A DNA stretch of 8,997 nt. Origin: Methyloceanibacter sp. (GTDB lineage: Bacteria; Pseudomonadota; Alphaproteobacteria; Rhizobiales; Methyloligellaceae). Positions 1-6,939 of this stretch are shown here, in pieces (within the stretch, counting starts at the first letter, position 1; each line of letters starts with the position of its first letter). The stretch covers positions 1 to 8,997 of the forward strand of contig JALHTP010000120.1 of NCBI GenBank assembly GCA_022865725.1, in the 5' to 3' direction. The translations under genes were made by a program, and so were the position numbers. The notes beneath the pieces are model-generated. The model saw only the letters and a program-made list of their open reading frames with translations, did no database searches and was not told where the DNA came from.

Positions 1-65
1 AGGTCCTCCTCAGGCCTAAAGCCATACTTCGAGTCGGACCACTTCAATGGGGGTGGATCAGTCCA
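1..65 (-). mobile_element. Probable end of an insertion sequence (IS3-like), cut by the left edge
   Basis: Read on the minus strand, this stretch starts with TGGACTGATCCACCCCC at position 65 and ends at the window edge with AGGAGGACCT. A TGGACTG-type terminus followed about 55 bases later by a strong Shine-Dalgarno AGGAGG is the usual layout of the left end of IS3-family elements, with the transposase start codon just outside the window. No transposase residue can be read here, so the family is inferred from layout only. The short palindrome GTGGA-TCAG-TCCAC (53-66) lies at the proposed junction. It could also be an ordinary intergenic sequence. Confidence 0.35.
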
Positions 66-280
66 CTTTCCCCAACCACTGCACCTCCAATCCGCTCCGT
101 GGGGCGCGCCCAACGCGCGTCTGCCGGGCGCTGAATCTTGGTGCGGCTCGGTGCTGAGCCTCCCCTGCTTTCCAGGTATCACCGAGGCCGAAGTCCAGCT
201 GACCTGCGGGCTCGTGGCCCAATTCCGGGCCGACCGATCAGGAATTGGCAGGGCTGGTCGTTAGGCCTTAGGGTCCGGCG
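66..280. other. Gene-poor stretch upstream of mobA
   Basis: No convincing gene is seen. Plus-strand frame 1 stays open from the window edge to a TAG at 262-264, but its translation is rich in Ser, Trp, Cys and Pro with no recognisable domain, and it would read through the proposed insertion-sequence end. It is therefore most likely a chance frame in GC-rich DNA. A small hairpin GGCCC-AATTCC-GGGCC is at 216-231. The mobA promoter should lie here, but no clear -35/-10 pair stands out. Confidence 0.4.
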
Positions 281-946
281 ATGGAACCGCATAGCTTCGT
301 CGCGGGTGTGGTGCTCGCCGGTGGCAGATCGAGCCGCATGGGCGGGGGCGACAAATGCCTCGCGCCGCTCGCCGGGCGTCCCGTTCTCGCTCATGTCATC
401 GAGCGGCTCGGGCCGCAGCTAAGCGCGCTCGCGATCAGCGCCAACGACGAGCCCGCGCGGTTTGCGGCCTTTGGCCTCCCAATCATCGCCGACAGAATTG
501 TGGGCCATGCCGGACCGCTTGCCGGCCTGCATGCCGGGCTCGCATGGGCGAAGAGCTGCGCCGCCGGCGCGAGCCATCTCGTCACCGTCGCCGGCGACAC
601 GCCATTCCTGCCGCACGATCTCGTCGAGCGCTTTCTCGCCGCGCTGAAGGAGACAGGACGCGAGCTTTGCGTGGCGCGTTCGGCCGAGGGCGTGCATCCG
701 GTGATTGGGCTCTGGCCCATTGCGATTGCCGGCGACCTCGAAGCCGCACTCGACCGGGGCCTGCGCAAGGCCGGGGCCTTTGCCGAGCGGCAAGGCGCCG
801 TCGAGGTATTCTTTCCGCCGGCGGAACTCGGGGGGAGGGCGATCGATCCCTTCTTCAATATCAACCGGCCCGAGGATCTCGCTTTGGCAAACGCGCTGCT
901 CGATCAGCAAGCCAAGGCTTCAAGGATTGATGCGGCTGATCTTTGA
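281..946 (+). CDS. mobA: Molybdenum cofactor guanylyltransferase MobA
   Basis: MobA transfers GMP from GTP to Mo-molybdopterin in the cytoplasm, making the Mo-guanine dinucleotide cofactor needed by DMSO-reductase-family enzymes such as formate dehydrogenase. The 221-residue protein has the normal family length. It shows the nucleotide-binding signature LAGGRSSRMGGGDK at residues 12-25, the metal-binding GDTPFLP at 105-111 (D106), HPVIGLWP at 139-146 and the C-terminal FFNINRPEDL at 191-200, all diagnostic of MobA. The ATG at 281 is preceded by AGGG at 270-273 with 7 bases spacing, and the signature begins at the usual distance from this start. Its tail overlaps the convergent SYLF gene by 27 bases. 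fdhD, which serves the same cofactor, lies two genes away on the other strand. The product is close to certain; which molybdoenzyme it serves cannot be seen here. Confidence 0.95.
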   Translation: MEPHSFVAGVVLAGGRSSRMGGGDKCLAPLAGRPVLAHVIERLGPQLSALAISANDEPARFAAFGLPIIADRIVGHAGPLAGLHAGLAWAKSCAAGASHLVTVAGDTPFLPHDLVERFLAALKETGRELCVARSAEGVHPVIGLWPIAIAGDLEAALDRGLRKAGAFAERQGAVEVFFPPAELGGRAIDPFFNINRPEDLALANALLDQQAKASRIDAADL

Positions 947-1474
947 GCCCTCGAGCGTCAGATTATACATCAGTCCCTTCTGATCCAGGATGAAGCCGAT
1001 CACCGGACTCACGACCTGTTCGGTGTCGATGTTGCCGCCGACGCCCACCGTAATGATCGTCACAGATCCGTCGACGCCGATTTTCCAGCCCGCCCTCTGC
1101 TCGAACCCGGCGAGAGCATCTCTTGTCATGAACATGATGATGACCGACCGTTGCTGGACGCCAAGCTGAAAGCCGAACGACGCCGAGACCAGGTTGTAAT
1201 AGCCCACAACCCTTTGCTGATTGAGCAGTATACCCTCGCCATATTCGCCGCCGAACCCGATCCCCGCCTTGATGACGGAGGGAAAGACCAGAATCCCCGC
1301 GGCCTTGTTGGCCAGCTCGCGAGCGCCTGGAACCTGGCTGACAAAACTGTGCAGGGTCGCGTTGGCGTCCGCCTCGATCTTGGCGGCGGAACCGGCTTCG
1401 CTCATGCGCGGGTCGGCGAGGATTGCCGTCGCCATAAGGAGTGCGAGGCAAAGTGTTTTGAGCAGGCTGTTCAT
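920..1474 (-). CDS. Secreted SYLF-domain (YSC84-like) lipid-binding protein
   Basis: The 184-residue product starts with a signal-peptide-like stretch (MNSLLKTLCLALLMATAILA, residues 1-20) and continues as one SYLF/YSC84 domain. Family marks are AAGILVFPSVIKAGIGFGGEYGEG (58-81, glycine-rich), YYNLVSASFGFQLGVQ (92-107), a second glycine run around VGVGGN (143-148) and the ending PVIGF...QKGLMYNLTLEGSKI (157-179). Eukaryotic relatives bind phosphoinositides and membranes; the bacterial role is unknown, so lipid binding is inferred from the family. The reading frame extends 14 codons further upstream, but the start at 1474 is preferred because AGGGAGG precedes it with about 8 bases spacing and the signal peptide begins there. 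It is convergent with mobA, and the overlap leaves no room for a terminator between them. Cleavage probably falls near residues 20-29. It is likely periplasmic or outer-membrane associated. Confidence 0.88.
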   Translation of the reverse strand: MNSLLKTLCLALLMATAILADPRMSEAGSAAKIEADANATLHSFVSQVPGARELANKAAGILVFPSVIKAGIGFGGEYGEGILLNQQRVVGYYNLVSASFGFQLGVQQRSVIIMFMTRDALAGFEQRAGWKIGVDGSVTIITVGVGGNIDTEQVVSPVIGFILDQKGLMYNLTLEGSKISRINP

Positions 1475-1560
1475 GGACAGAGCCTCCCTAGGAATCGTCA
1501 GGCAGCAGCCTAACACCGCCCTATGGCAGCAAATAGAGGACCGAATGTGGCTTTCGGTTT

Positions 1561-1611
1561 GAGCATGAACCTATCGGAAAACCGGTTCCCACTTTTCCGG
1601 ATCATGCTCTA
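1561..1611. repeat. Interspersed palindromic repeat, Hyphomicrobiales type
   Basis: This is an imperfect palindrome of about 50 bases. The outer arms are GAGCATGA (1561-1568) and TCATGCTC (1602-1609), an exact inverted pair. The inner arms CGGAAAA (1575-1581) and TTTTCCG (1593-1599) are also exact, and ACCGGT sits near the centre. From memory, this sequence type (CATGATCCGGAAAAGTGG...ACCGGTTTTCCG) is scattered in many copies through Bradyrhizobium-like genomes, usually between genes. Here it sits directly after fdhD, and the TAG stop of fdhD (1611-1609 on the minus strand) overlaps the repeat's outer edge. It could fold as a long stem in the fdhD transcript and act as a transcript end or stabiliser. 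A diverged copy follows the dehydrogenase gene at 6937-6976. Confidence 0.8.
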
Positions 1612-2427
1612 GGCGAATTGCGTGGCGGGCTGGCCCTTGACCCGGTGGGGATGGGTGAAGATTTCGAACCCGTCCTTGCGCGCGATGGCGATGAGCGTCA
1701 TGCCGCAGGACTCGGCCATGCGCACCGCCAGTGACGTCGGCGCCGATACGGCGACGACGACCGGCGCGCCGATCATCGCGGATTTCTGCACCATCTCGAT
1801 GGACACGCGGCTGGTCAGGACCACGAGACCCGATCGCGCGTTCGCGCCCTCGCGGGCGAGGGCCCCTGCAAGCTTGTCGAGCGCGTTGTGGCGTCCGACA
1901 TCCTCTCTGACCGCGACGAGGCCGCGCTCCGGTTCCCAGAAGCCGGCGGCATGCACCGCGCTGGTTTCGCGGTTCAAGACCTGCAAGGGAAAGAGGGACT
2001 CGACCGCGGTCATGATCTGATCCGGTGCGAAGCTGCGGCCTTCGCCAACGGTGGGAGGGGGGCGCATCGCCTCGGCAAGGCTTTCCACCCCGCACAGCCC
2101 GCATCCCGTCGGACCCGCCATCCTCCTCCGCCGACCCAGGAACTCCACGGCCTCGGGCGCTTTCAGCCAGATGCGCAGTTCGACGCCCATCTCCTCCTCG
2201 ATGATGTCGATAGAGTCGACGGCGTCGACCGAAGGAATGACGCCTTCCGTCAGGCTGAAGCCTATGGCGAAGTCTTCGAGGTCCTGGGGCGTCGCCATCA
2301 TCACCGCGTAGGAGGCGGTGTTATAGGTAAAGGCGACCGCGACCTCCTCGGGGATCGCGCGCTCGCCTTCGGCGCTGCCGGAGGCGCGCCAGATGGAGCG
2401 GAGAACGCGAACGACAGGCCGTAGCAT
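1609..2427 (-). CDS. fdhD: Formate dehydrogenase accessory sulfurtransferase FdhD
   Basis: FdhD receives sulfur from a cysteine desulfurase and passes it to the molybdenum bis-guanine-dinucleotide cofactor, which activates formate dehydrogenase. The 272-residue product has normal family length. It carries the cysteine loop GPTGCGLCG with C109 and C112 (the sulfur-carrying CxxC), the highly conserved REDVGRHNALDKL at 174-186, LTSRVSIEMVQK at 204-215 and VSAPTSLAV at 227-235. The N-terminal EEVAVAFTYNT and the DFAIGFSLTEGVI stretch at 52-64 also fit. The ATG at 2427 is preceded by GGAG with 9 bases spacing. The TAG stop overlaps an interspersed palindrome. It is divergent from the VWA gene, and mobA for the same pathway is nearby. 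No formate dehydrogenase subunit is visible, so it probably serves an enzyme encoded elsewhere or to the left of the window. Confidence 0.96.
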   Translation of the reverse strand: MLRPVVRVLRSIWRASGSAEGERAIPEEVAVAFTYNTASYAVMMATPQDLEDFAIGFSLTEGVIPSVDAVDSIDIIEEEMGVELRIWLKAPEAVEFLGRRRRMAGPTGCGLCGVESLAEAMRPPPTVGEGRSFAPDQIMTAVESLFPLQVLNRETSAVHAAGFWEPERGLVAVREDVGRHNALDKLAGALAREGANARSGLVVLTSRVSIEMVQKSAMIGAPVVVAVSAPTSLAVRMAESCGMTLIAIARKDGFEIFTHPHRVKGQPATQFA

Positions 2428-2555
2428 GAGGGATTGCTCCGTCGAGCTGATCGGCCTCGCAAGCTAGTTCGTTATCCCAAGGGTTACAAGGGCTTGCGCT
2501 TGGTGCGCGGCGCTGCCACGAGGCGCGGGCCGCGTTTATGGTCTAGGGTCGGAAG
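2428..2555. promoter_or_regulatory. Divergent promoter region between fdhD and the VWA gene
   Basis: These 128 bases separate two genes that start in opposite directions, so promoters for both should lie here. I see no confident -35/-10 pair. The only clear signals are GGAG before the fdhD start and AGGG (2545-2548) before the first possible start of the VWA gene. Confidence 0.35.
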
Positions 2556-3299
2556 ATGACCAGCGGAGCGTCCAGCATGGCTTGGCTCTTTCGTTCGACA
2601 ACGCTCGCCGCGCTTGCGCTCGCGGCGTTCCTGGCCGGCGACGCCGGGCTCGGCGCGGCGGAGGACAAGGACCGCAGCCCTTGCATCGAAGACGCCATGC
2701 TCGTGTTCGATGCGTCGGGCTCCATGGCCGGCAATCTCAATCAAGGTATCGCGACGATCAAGCCCAGGATCGACGAGGTGCGTTCCGCGCTCGCCAAGGT
2801 GCTGCCGAGCATCACCCGCTTCCGTCGCGTCGGACTCATCACTTACGGTCCGGGCCCCTATCAGCAATGCAACGTCCAGCTCGTTTTCAAACCCACGCTC
2901 GACGCCGGCCCCCTCATCATGCAGGAGGTGAACGCTTTGACGCCGGCCGGGAAGACACCGCTGGTGGCGGCCGTGGAGCAGGCCGCCGAAGTGCTCGAAT
3001 ATCGAAAGAAGCCCGGCCTCATCGTCGTGCTGACCGACGGCGAAGAGACCTGCGGAGGGTCGCCTTGCGACCTCGGCAAGCAGCTTCACGCGAGCGCGGT
3101 ACAGCTCACCGTGCACATCATCGGGTTCCGCATGAAGAATTTCTCCTGGACGGGCGAGCAAAGCATCCTCGATGCGAAGTGCCTCGCGGAGCAAAATGGG
3201 GGCCTCTACATCTCGGCCGAGGCCGAGCAGGATCTGATCGACGCTCTGGAGAAAACGCTCGGCTGCCCGATGTTGTCGGAAGCCCTCGACGATCAATAG
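2556..3299 (+). CDS. Secreted von Willebrand factor A (VWA) domain protein
   Basis: The 247-residue protein has an N-terminal hydrophobic signal segment (around residues 8-34, ending in an Ala-rich GLGAAED) followed by one VWA domain. The metal-ion-dependent adhesion site is complete: DASGS at 52-56, the threonine of AGKTPL at 131-136 (T134) and VLTDGEE at 158-164 (D161). This predicts divalent-metal-dependent binding to a protein partner. Six cysteines lie after the signal region (43, 105, 166, 171, 209, 237), an even number that suits disulfides in the periplasm. Two starts are possible: ATG 2556 (AGGG 7 bases before) and ATG 2577 (GGAG 8 bases before). The second gives a shorter, more usual signal peptide start, MAWLFRSTT. 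Its tail overlaps the convergent DUF1343 gene by 7 bases. The ligand and pathway are unknown; no chelatase or AAA+ partner is next to it. Confidence 0.88.
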   Translation: MTSGASSMAWLFRSTTLAALALAAFLAGDAGLGAAEDKDRSPCIEDAMLVFDASGSMAGNLNQGIATIKPRIDEVRSALAKVLPSITRFRRVGLITYGPGPYQQCNVQLVFKPTLDAGPLIMQEVNALTPAGKTPLVAAVEQAAEVLEYRKKPGLIVVLTDGEETCGGSPCDLGKQLHASAVQLTVHIIGFRMKNFSWTGEQSILDAKCLAEQNGGLYISAEAEQDLIDALEKTLGCPMLSEALDDQ

Positions 3300-4450
3300 A
3301 GCAGATACGGCCGTCTCGTCGCCGCAAATTCCGCCTCGCCCGGGCGCCAGCTTCCCACGATCTCCTCGAGCGGAACCTGCCGCTCGATCTGCTCGCGCAA
3401 TGAAGGCGAGCCCGCCAAAATATCGATGGGCATTTTGTCGTGCTCATATTCGTAAGGCGGGTCGCGCCATTTGAACGCGTTGGGCGCAGCGCCGTAGAAC
3501 TCGCGAAGCAGCGACACGCCCGCCTTGACCGGCGCGAATTCGTCCCGCGATGTCACATGGATCTGGCAGCCCCCGCAGGTCGTCCGCGCGTGCTTCTGGA
3601 AGGTGGGCTCGAAGATCGCCGGGCGGAAGTGGACGCCCTTCAGCCCCACAGCATTCATCCGCGCCGCGAACGGGTCGCCGTCGATCCAAGGGGCCCCGAT
3701 CAGCTCGAAGGGACGCGTCGTGCCGCGGCCCTCCGACAGCATGGTGCCTTCGAACAGGACCGTGCCGGGATAGACGACGGCCGTGTCCAGCGTCGGCATG
3801 TTGGGCGAGGGTAGCACCCAGGGGAGCCCGGTGTCGTCCCAATACATCTCGCGCGACCAGCCTTCCATCGGCACGATTTCGAGCTTTGCGCCGATGCGAT
3901 GATGCTCGTTGAAGAGGCGCGCGAGCTCTCCGACCGTCATGCCGTGCCGCATGGGCATGCGATAAAGCCCCACGAAGGATTCGTAGCCCGGTTCCAGCAT
4001 GGGTCCTTCGACGGCCAAGCCGCCAATCGGATTGGGGCGGTCGCAGACGATGACGGGAATGCCGGCCCGCGCGGCGGCGCGCAGACAATTGGCCATGGTG
4101 TAGATGAAGGTGTAGATGCGCGCGCCCACGTCCTGGACGTCGATGACGAGCACATCGATCAGGGCAAGCATCTCGGGCGTCGGCTCGCGCGTCTCGCTGT
4201 AGAGCGAGAAGATCGGCACGTCGCGCCGCTTATCCTTCGTGTGCGGACTCTCGATCATATTGTCCTGGAGATCGGAGCGGAATCCGTGCTGCGGGCCGAA
4301 GATCGCGGCGAGACTCCAATCTTGCGATGTGCCGAGGCGATCGACGACATGGCGGAACTTGTGGTCGATCGAGGCCGGATTGGCGAGCACGCCGACGCGC
4401 TGGCCCTTCAGGCGTGGCGATGCGAGCAGTCTGTCGGACCCGAGCAGCAT
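3293..4450 (-). CDS. DUF1343 family protein, NamZ-like putative exo-beta-N-acetylmuramidase
   Basis: This is a DUF1343 protein, the family that includes NamZ of Bacillus subtilis, which removes N-acetylmuramic acid from the non-reducing end of peptidoglycan fragments. Numbered from ATG 4450 (385 residues), it shows AIFGPQHGFR near 49-58, IDVQDVGARIYTF at 103-115, CDRPNPIGG at 136-144, LPSPNMPTLDTAVVYPGTVLFEGT at 213-236, SEGRGTTRPFE at 239-249 and YEYEHDKMPIDILAGSP at 333-349, all family signatures in the usual order. The reading frame extends to a TTG at 4498, but the family normally begins just before GSDRLL, so 4450 is preferred. No signal peptide is visible with either start, unlike secreted NamZ, so it may act in the cytoplasm on recycled wall fragments (inference). 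A short leader reading frame ends 4 bases upstream. It is convergent with the VWA gene. Confidence 0.87.
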   Translation of the reverse strand: MLLGSDRLLASPRLKGQRVGVLANPASIDHKFRHVVDRLGTSQDWSLAAIFGPQHGFRSDLQDNMIESPHTKDKRRDVPIFSLYSETREPTPEMLALIDVLVIDVQDVGARIYTFIYTMANCLRAAARAGIPVIVCDRPNPIGGLAVEGPMLEPGYESFVGLYRMPMRHGMTVGELARLFNEHHRIGAKLEIVPMEGWSREMYWDDTGLPWVLPSPNMPTLDTAVVYPGTVLFEGTMLSEGRGTTRPFELIGAPWIDGDPFAARMNAVGLKGVHFRPAIFEPTFQKHARTTCGGCQIHVTSRDEFAPVKAGVSLLREFYGAAPNAFKWRDPPYEYEHDKMPIDILAGSPSLREQIERQVPLEEIVGSWRPGEAEFAATRRPYLLY

Positions 4451-4454
4451 AGGG

Positions 4455-4508
4455 TCAGAAGCGGTGGCGCAAGGGCGGCACTCGGCCCACGAGATCAAGC
4501 TGCGTCAT
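4455..4508 (-). CDS. Possible 17-codon leader reading frame before the DUF1343 gene
   Basis: On the minus strand GAGGAGG (4519-4513) lies 4 bases before an ATG at 4508, the strongest ribosome-binding signal in this intergenic region. The frame encodes MTQLDLVGRVPPLRHRF and stops with TGA at 4457-4455, followed by CCCT and then the preferred ATG (4450) of the DUF1343 gene, which has no good Shine-Dalgarno of its own. The layout fits translational coupling, where ribosomes finishing the leader restart at 4450. It does not show the runs of one codon typical of attenuators. An alternative is that the strong site marks an older start of the main gene, later separated by a frameshift. Confidence 0.35.
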   Translation of the reverse strand: MTQLDLVGRVPPLRHRF

Positions 4509-4732
4509 AAGGCCTCCTCGGGGGCTTGGCGTTCGTTTGGCGGCATTCACCGCCAGTGCGAGCGGGTTTGAAACTTGGGTCATGCTATGGTAGTCGGCGG
4601 CGGGGCGGACAGGAAGCCCGAGGGAATTGCCTTAAACCTGCAAAGATCGAGGCTTGGCGCCGTTCAGGCCTTATGCCCCATTTGGCCGCTTCCCTTGATA
4701 GAATGCGCCGATGCGCTTTGGTGGGAGATCGC
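4509..4732. promoter_or_regulatory. Divergent promoter region between the DUF1343 gene and the aminotransferase operon
   Basis: These 224 bases separate divergent genes and should hold promoters for both. On the plus strand an extended -10-like TGCTATGGT lies at 4583-4591, but no good -35 is placed for it. The plus frame of the aminotransferase stays open back to 4526, yet the encoded Arg/Ser/Gly-rich stretch does not look like protein of this family, so it is treated as non-coding. Confidence 0.3.
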
Positions 4733-5905
4733 ATGAGTAAAGAACGCACGCAAGCCATCCCGGCCTTTATCGACCTCGCGGCACAGCAGGAGCATCTCGG
4801 CGATACCGTCGAGCGGGCGATTTCCGCGGTGCTGAAGCATGGCCAATTCATCCTGGGGCCTGAGGTCGTCGAGCTCGAGCGGCAGCTTGCGGCCTTTTGC
4901 GGCGCAAGGCATTGCGTGAGCTGCGCCAACGGCACCGACGCGCTGCTGCTGGCCTTGATGGCCGAGGGCGTGGGCAAGGGCGATGCCGTGTTCGTGCCTG
5001 CCTTCACCTTTGTCGCCACTGTCGAGGTGGCGGTCCTTGCCGGCGCCACGCCGGTGTTCGTCGATGTACGCCGCGACACCTTCAACCTGGACGTGGAGAG
5101 CCTTGAAGCCGCAATCGGCGAGGCGAAGCGGCGCGGGCTCAAGCCCCGTTGCGTCATCCCGGTCGATCTCTACGGCCAGCCGGCCGACTATCGAGCCATT
5201 CGCAAGATCGCCGAGGCGCATGATCTTCTGGTGATCGCCGATGCGGCGCAGAGCTTCGGCGCGAGCCTCGATGGGCGCAAGGTCGGCACGCTGGCCGCCT
5301 ATACCGCGACGAGCTTCTATCCGTCGAAGCCGCTCGGCGGCTATGGCGATGGCGGCGCCGTCTTCACCGATGACGATGCGAGAGCCGCGCGCCTGCTGTC
5401 GCTCCGCAACCACGGCAAGGGACCCAACCGGCCGGAAACCGAGCATGTCGGCCTGAACAGCCGGCTCGATTCGATCCAGGCCGCGATCCTGCTCGAGAAG
5501 CTTCGTCTGTTTCCGGGGGAGATCGTGGCGCGGCAAGAGAAAGCCGACCGCTATAGCCAAGGCCTCGCCGCAGTGGTCGAGGTGCCGAGGCTGATGGCGG
5601 GAGCGAGCTCGGTCTGGGCTCAATATACGATCATTACCGAGGACCGGAACGCTCTCGCCAAAGCGTGCCGCGAGGCGGGCGTTCCCACCGCGATCCACTA
5701 TACGAGCGCCCTCGATCGCCTCCCGCCATACCGGCAGGTTCTTGCGCCGCCAGCCGGGCTTCGCCAGGCGGAGTGGCTGGCGGAGCGGGTGATCAGCCTT
5801 CCCATGCATCCATATCTCACCGACGCGATGCAGGACCTGGTCGTCGGCACCGTGCAAAGCGCGCTTTCGCCCCGCAGGGTGAACACCGCACATGCGGCCG
5901 AATAG
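4733..5905 (+). CDS. DegT/DnrJ/EryC1/StrS family sugar aminotransferase, probably GnnB-like
   Basis: This PLP-dependent aminotransferase acts on a keto group of a nucleotide sugar. The 390-residue product opens with FIDLAAQQEHL (12-22) and GQFILGPEVVELE (37-49), has CANGTDALLLAL (64-75) for cofactor phosphate binding, VIADAAQSFGA (167-177, D170 contacting the PLP ring nitrogen), SFYPSKPLGGYGDGGAV (194-210) with the Schiff-base lysine K199, and LNSRLDSIQAAIL (241-253). ATG 4733 is chosen over upstream codons because GGGAG lies 5 bases before it and the family begins here. A Gfo/Idh dehydrogenase follows after 35 bases in the same direction, and lpxB is close by. This matches the GnnA/GnnB pair of Acidithiobacillus ferrooxidans, in which GnnB aminates UDP-3-keto-GlcNAc for lipid A. 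A WbpE-type role in O-antigen sugar synthesis is the main alternative. The family is certain; the substrate is inferred. Confidence 0.88.
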   Translation: MSKERTQAIPAFIDLAAQQEHLGDTVERAISAVLKHGQFILGPEVVELERQLAAFCGARHCVSCANGTDALLLALMAEGVGKGDAVFVPAFTFVATVEVAVLAGATPVFVDVRRDTFNLDVESLEAAIGEAKRRGLKPRCVIPVDLYGQPADYRAIRKIAEAHDLLVIADAAQSFGASLDGRKVGTLAAYTATSFYPSKPLGGYGDGGAVFTDDDARAARLLSLRNHGKGPNRPETEHVGLNSRLDSIQAAILLEKLRLFPGEIVARQEKADRYSQGLAAVVEVPRLMAGASSVWAQYTIITEDRNALAKACREAGVPTAIHYTSALDRLPPYRQVLAPPAGLRQAEWLAERVISLPMHPYLTDAMQDLVVGTVQSALSPRRVNTAHAAE

Positions 5906-5940
5906 CTCGTCGCGAGGACCGGGACGGGAGTAGCGCCGCC

Positions 5941-6939
5941 ATGGCAGAAAGAATTCGCACCGCCGTCGTGGGGACCGGCTATTTCGGCCGCTTCCATGCC
6001 AATCACTATGCGCGCAATCCGCGCGCGGAGCTTGTCGCCGTGGTGGATCGGGACGAGGCGCGCGCCCGCGCGGTCGCGGCCGAGTTCCGCGCCGAGCCCG
6101 CTACCGACTATCGCAGCCTGATCGGCCGGGTGGACGCAGTCAGCATCGCCGTGCCGACGCCGCTGCATTACGACATCGCGCGGGACCTCATCGAGGGCGG
6201 CATCCACGTTCTGGTGGAGAAGCCGATCACCGACAGCGTGGCGAGCGCCAATGCGCTCACCGATCTTGCCGAGGCGCGCAAAAGAGTGCTCCAGGTCGGC
6301 CATATCGAGCGCTTCTCTAGCGCCTATCGCACTTTGTCCGAGATGATGACCGACCCGCTTTATTTCGAGAGCTACCGCATCGCGCCGTGGAAGAACCGCG
6401 GCGTGGAAGTGGACGTGGTCCTCGACCTGATGATCCATGACATCGACATGATCATCGGCCTGGCGGGTTCGGCGGTGGAAAGCGTGGACGCCGTCGGCAC
6501 GCCGGTGATCGGCCCCAATATCGACCTCGCCAATGCCCGCATCACCTTCGCGTCGGGCTGCGTCGCCAATGTCACGGCGAGCCGGGTGAGCTACAAGACC
6601 GAGCGGCGCATGCGCGTGTTTGGGCGCAGCCATTATCTGAACTGCGACCTCGGCGAAGGGAAGATCTTCGGCTATCGGCTGCGCGGCGATCCGATGACCG
6701 AGGGGTTTGGAGCGATCGCCACCGAGACGCACGAAATTCCGAAGCAGGATAGCCTCGCCAACGAGATCGACGCCTTTCTCGATTGCATCGCGACCGGCAG
6801 CAAGCCCTTGGTGGATGGCCGCGCGGGCTCAGAGGCTCTGCGCGTGGCGAGCATGATCAACGCGAGCATCGAGGAGCACCTGGCAAAGGTGCAAGCCCCA
6901 CTGAGCCGTCCGGCTGTTGGGGCAGCCGCTCCTCGCTAG
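5941..6939 (+). CDS. Gfo/Idh/MocA family NAD-dependent dehydrogenase, probably GnnA-like (UDP-GlcNAc 3-dehydrogenase)
   Basis: The 332-residue protein has an N-terminal Rossmann fold with VVGTGYFGRFHANHY (9-23), the acidic VVDRDEARA (34-42) that favours NAD, AVPTPLHYDIA (70-80) and the catalytic VEKPI (92-96, K94), then the C-terminal substrate domain with VVLDLMIHDIDMIIGL (159-174), whose H166 and D167 occupy the family's active-site positions. The ATG at 5941 has GGGAG 10 bases before it. With the aminotransferase just upstream it forms a two-step module: oxidise C3 of UDP-GlcNAc, then transaminate, giving the 2,3-diamino sugar that lets LpxA and LpxD attach amide-linked acyl chains. The proximity to lpxB supports this over a WbpB-like enzyme acting on UDP-GlcNAc uronate. 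A diverged interspersed palindrome starts at the stop codon. Confidence 0.87.
   Translation: MAERIRTAVVGTGYFGRFHANHYARNPRAELVAVVDRDEARARAVAAEFRAEPATDYRSLIGRVDAVSIAVPTPLHYDIARDLIEGGIHVLVEKPITDSVASANALTDLAEARKRVLQVGHIERFSSAYRTLSEMMTDPLYFESYRIAPWKNRGVEVDVVLDLMIHDIDMIIGLAGSAVESVDAVGTPVIGPNIDLANARITFASGCVANVTASRVSYKTERRMRVFGRSHYLNCDLGEGKIFGYRLRGDPMTEGFGAIATETHEIPKQDSLANEIDAFLDCIATGSKPLVDGRAGSEALRVASMINASIEEHLAKVQAPLSRPAVGAAAPR

Noticed and set aside
216..231. GGCCC/GGGCC hairpin as a riboswitch or terminator before mobA
   Set aside because: The stem is only 5 base pairs, with no further paired elements or T-run; such stems are expected by chance at this GC content.
1..264. Plus-strand frame 1 open from the left edge to TAG at 262
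   Set aside because: Composition is unlike a protein (many Ser, Trp, Cys, Pro), no domain is recognisable, and it crosses the proposed insertion-sequence end. Long chance frames are common in DNA this GC-rich.
2484..3296. Minus-strand frame of 270 codons opposite the VWA gene
   Set aside because: The plus strand carries the signal peptide and intact MIDAS; the antisense translation has no recognisable fold.
4526..4732. N-terminal extension of the aminotransferase by 69 residues
   Set aside because: The extension is Arg/Ser/Gly-rich with no family similarity, while ATG 4733 has a well-spaced GGGAG and begins where the family begins.
4664..5893. Minus-strand frame of 409 codons opposite the aminotransferase
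   Set aside because: It mirrors a complete, motif-bearing gene and has Arg/His-rich shadow composition without a domain.
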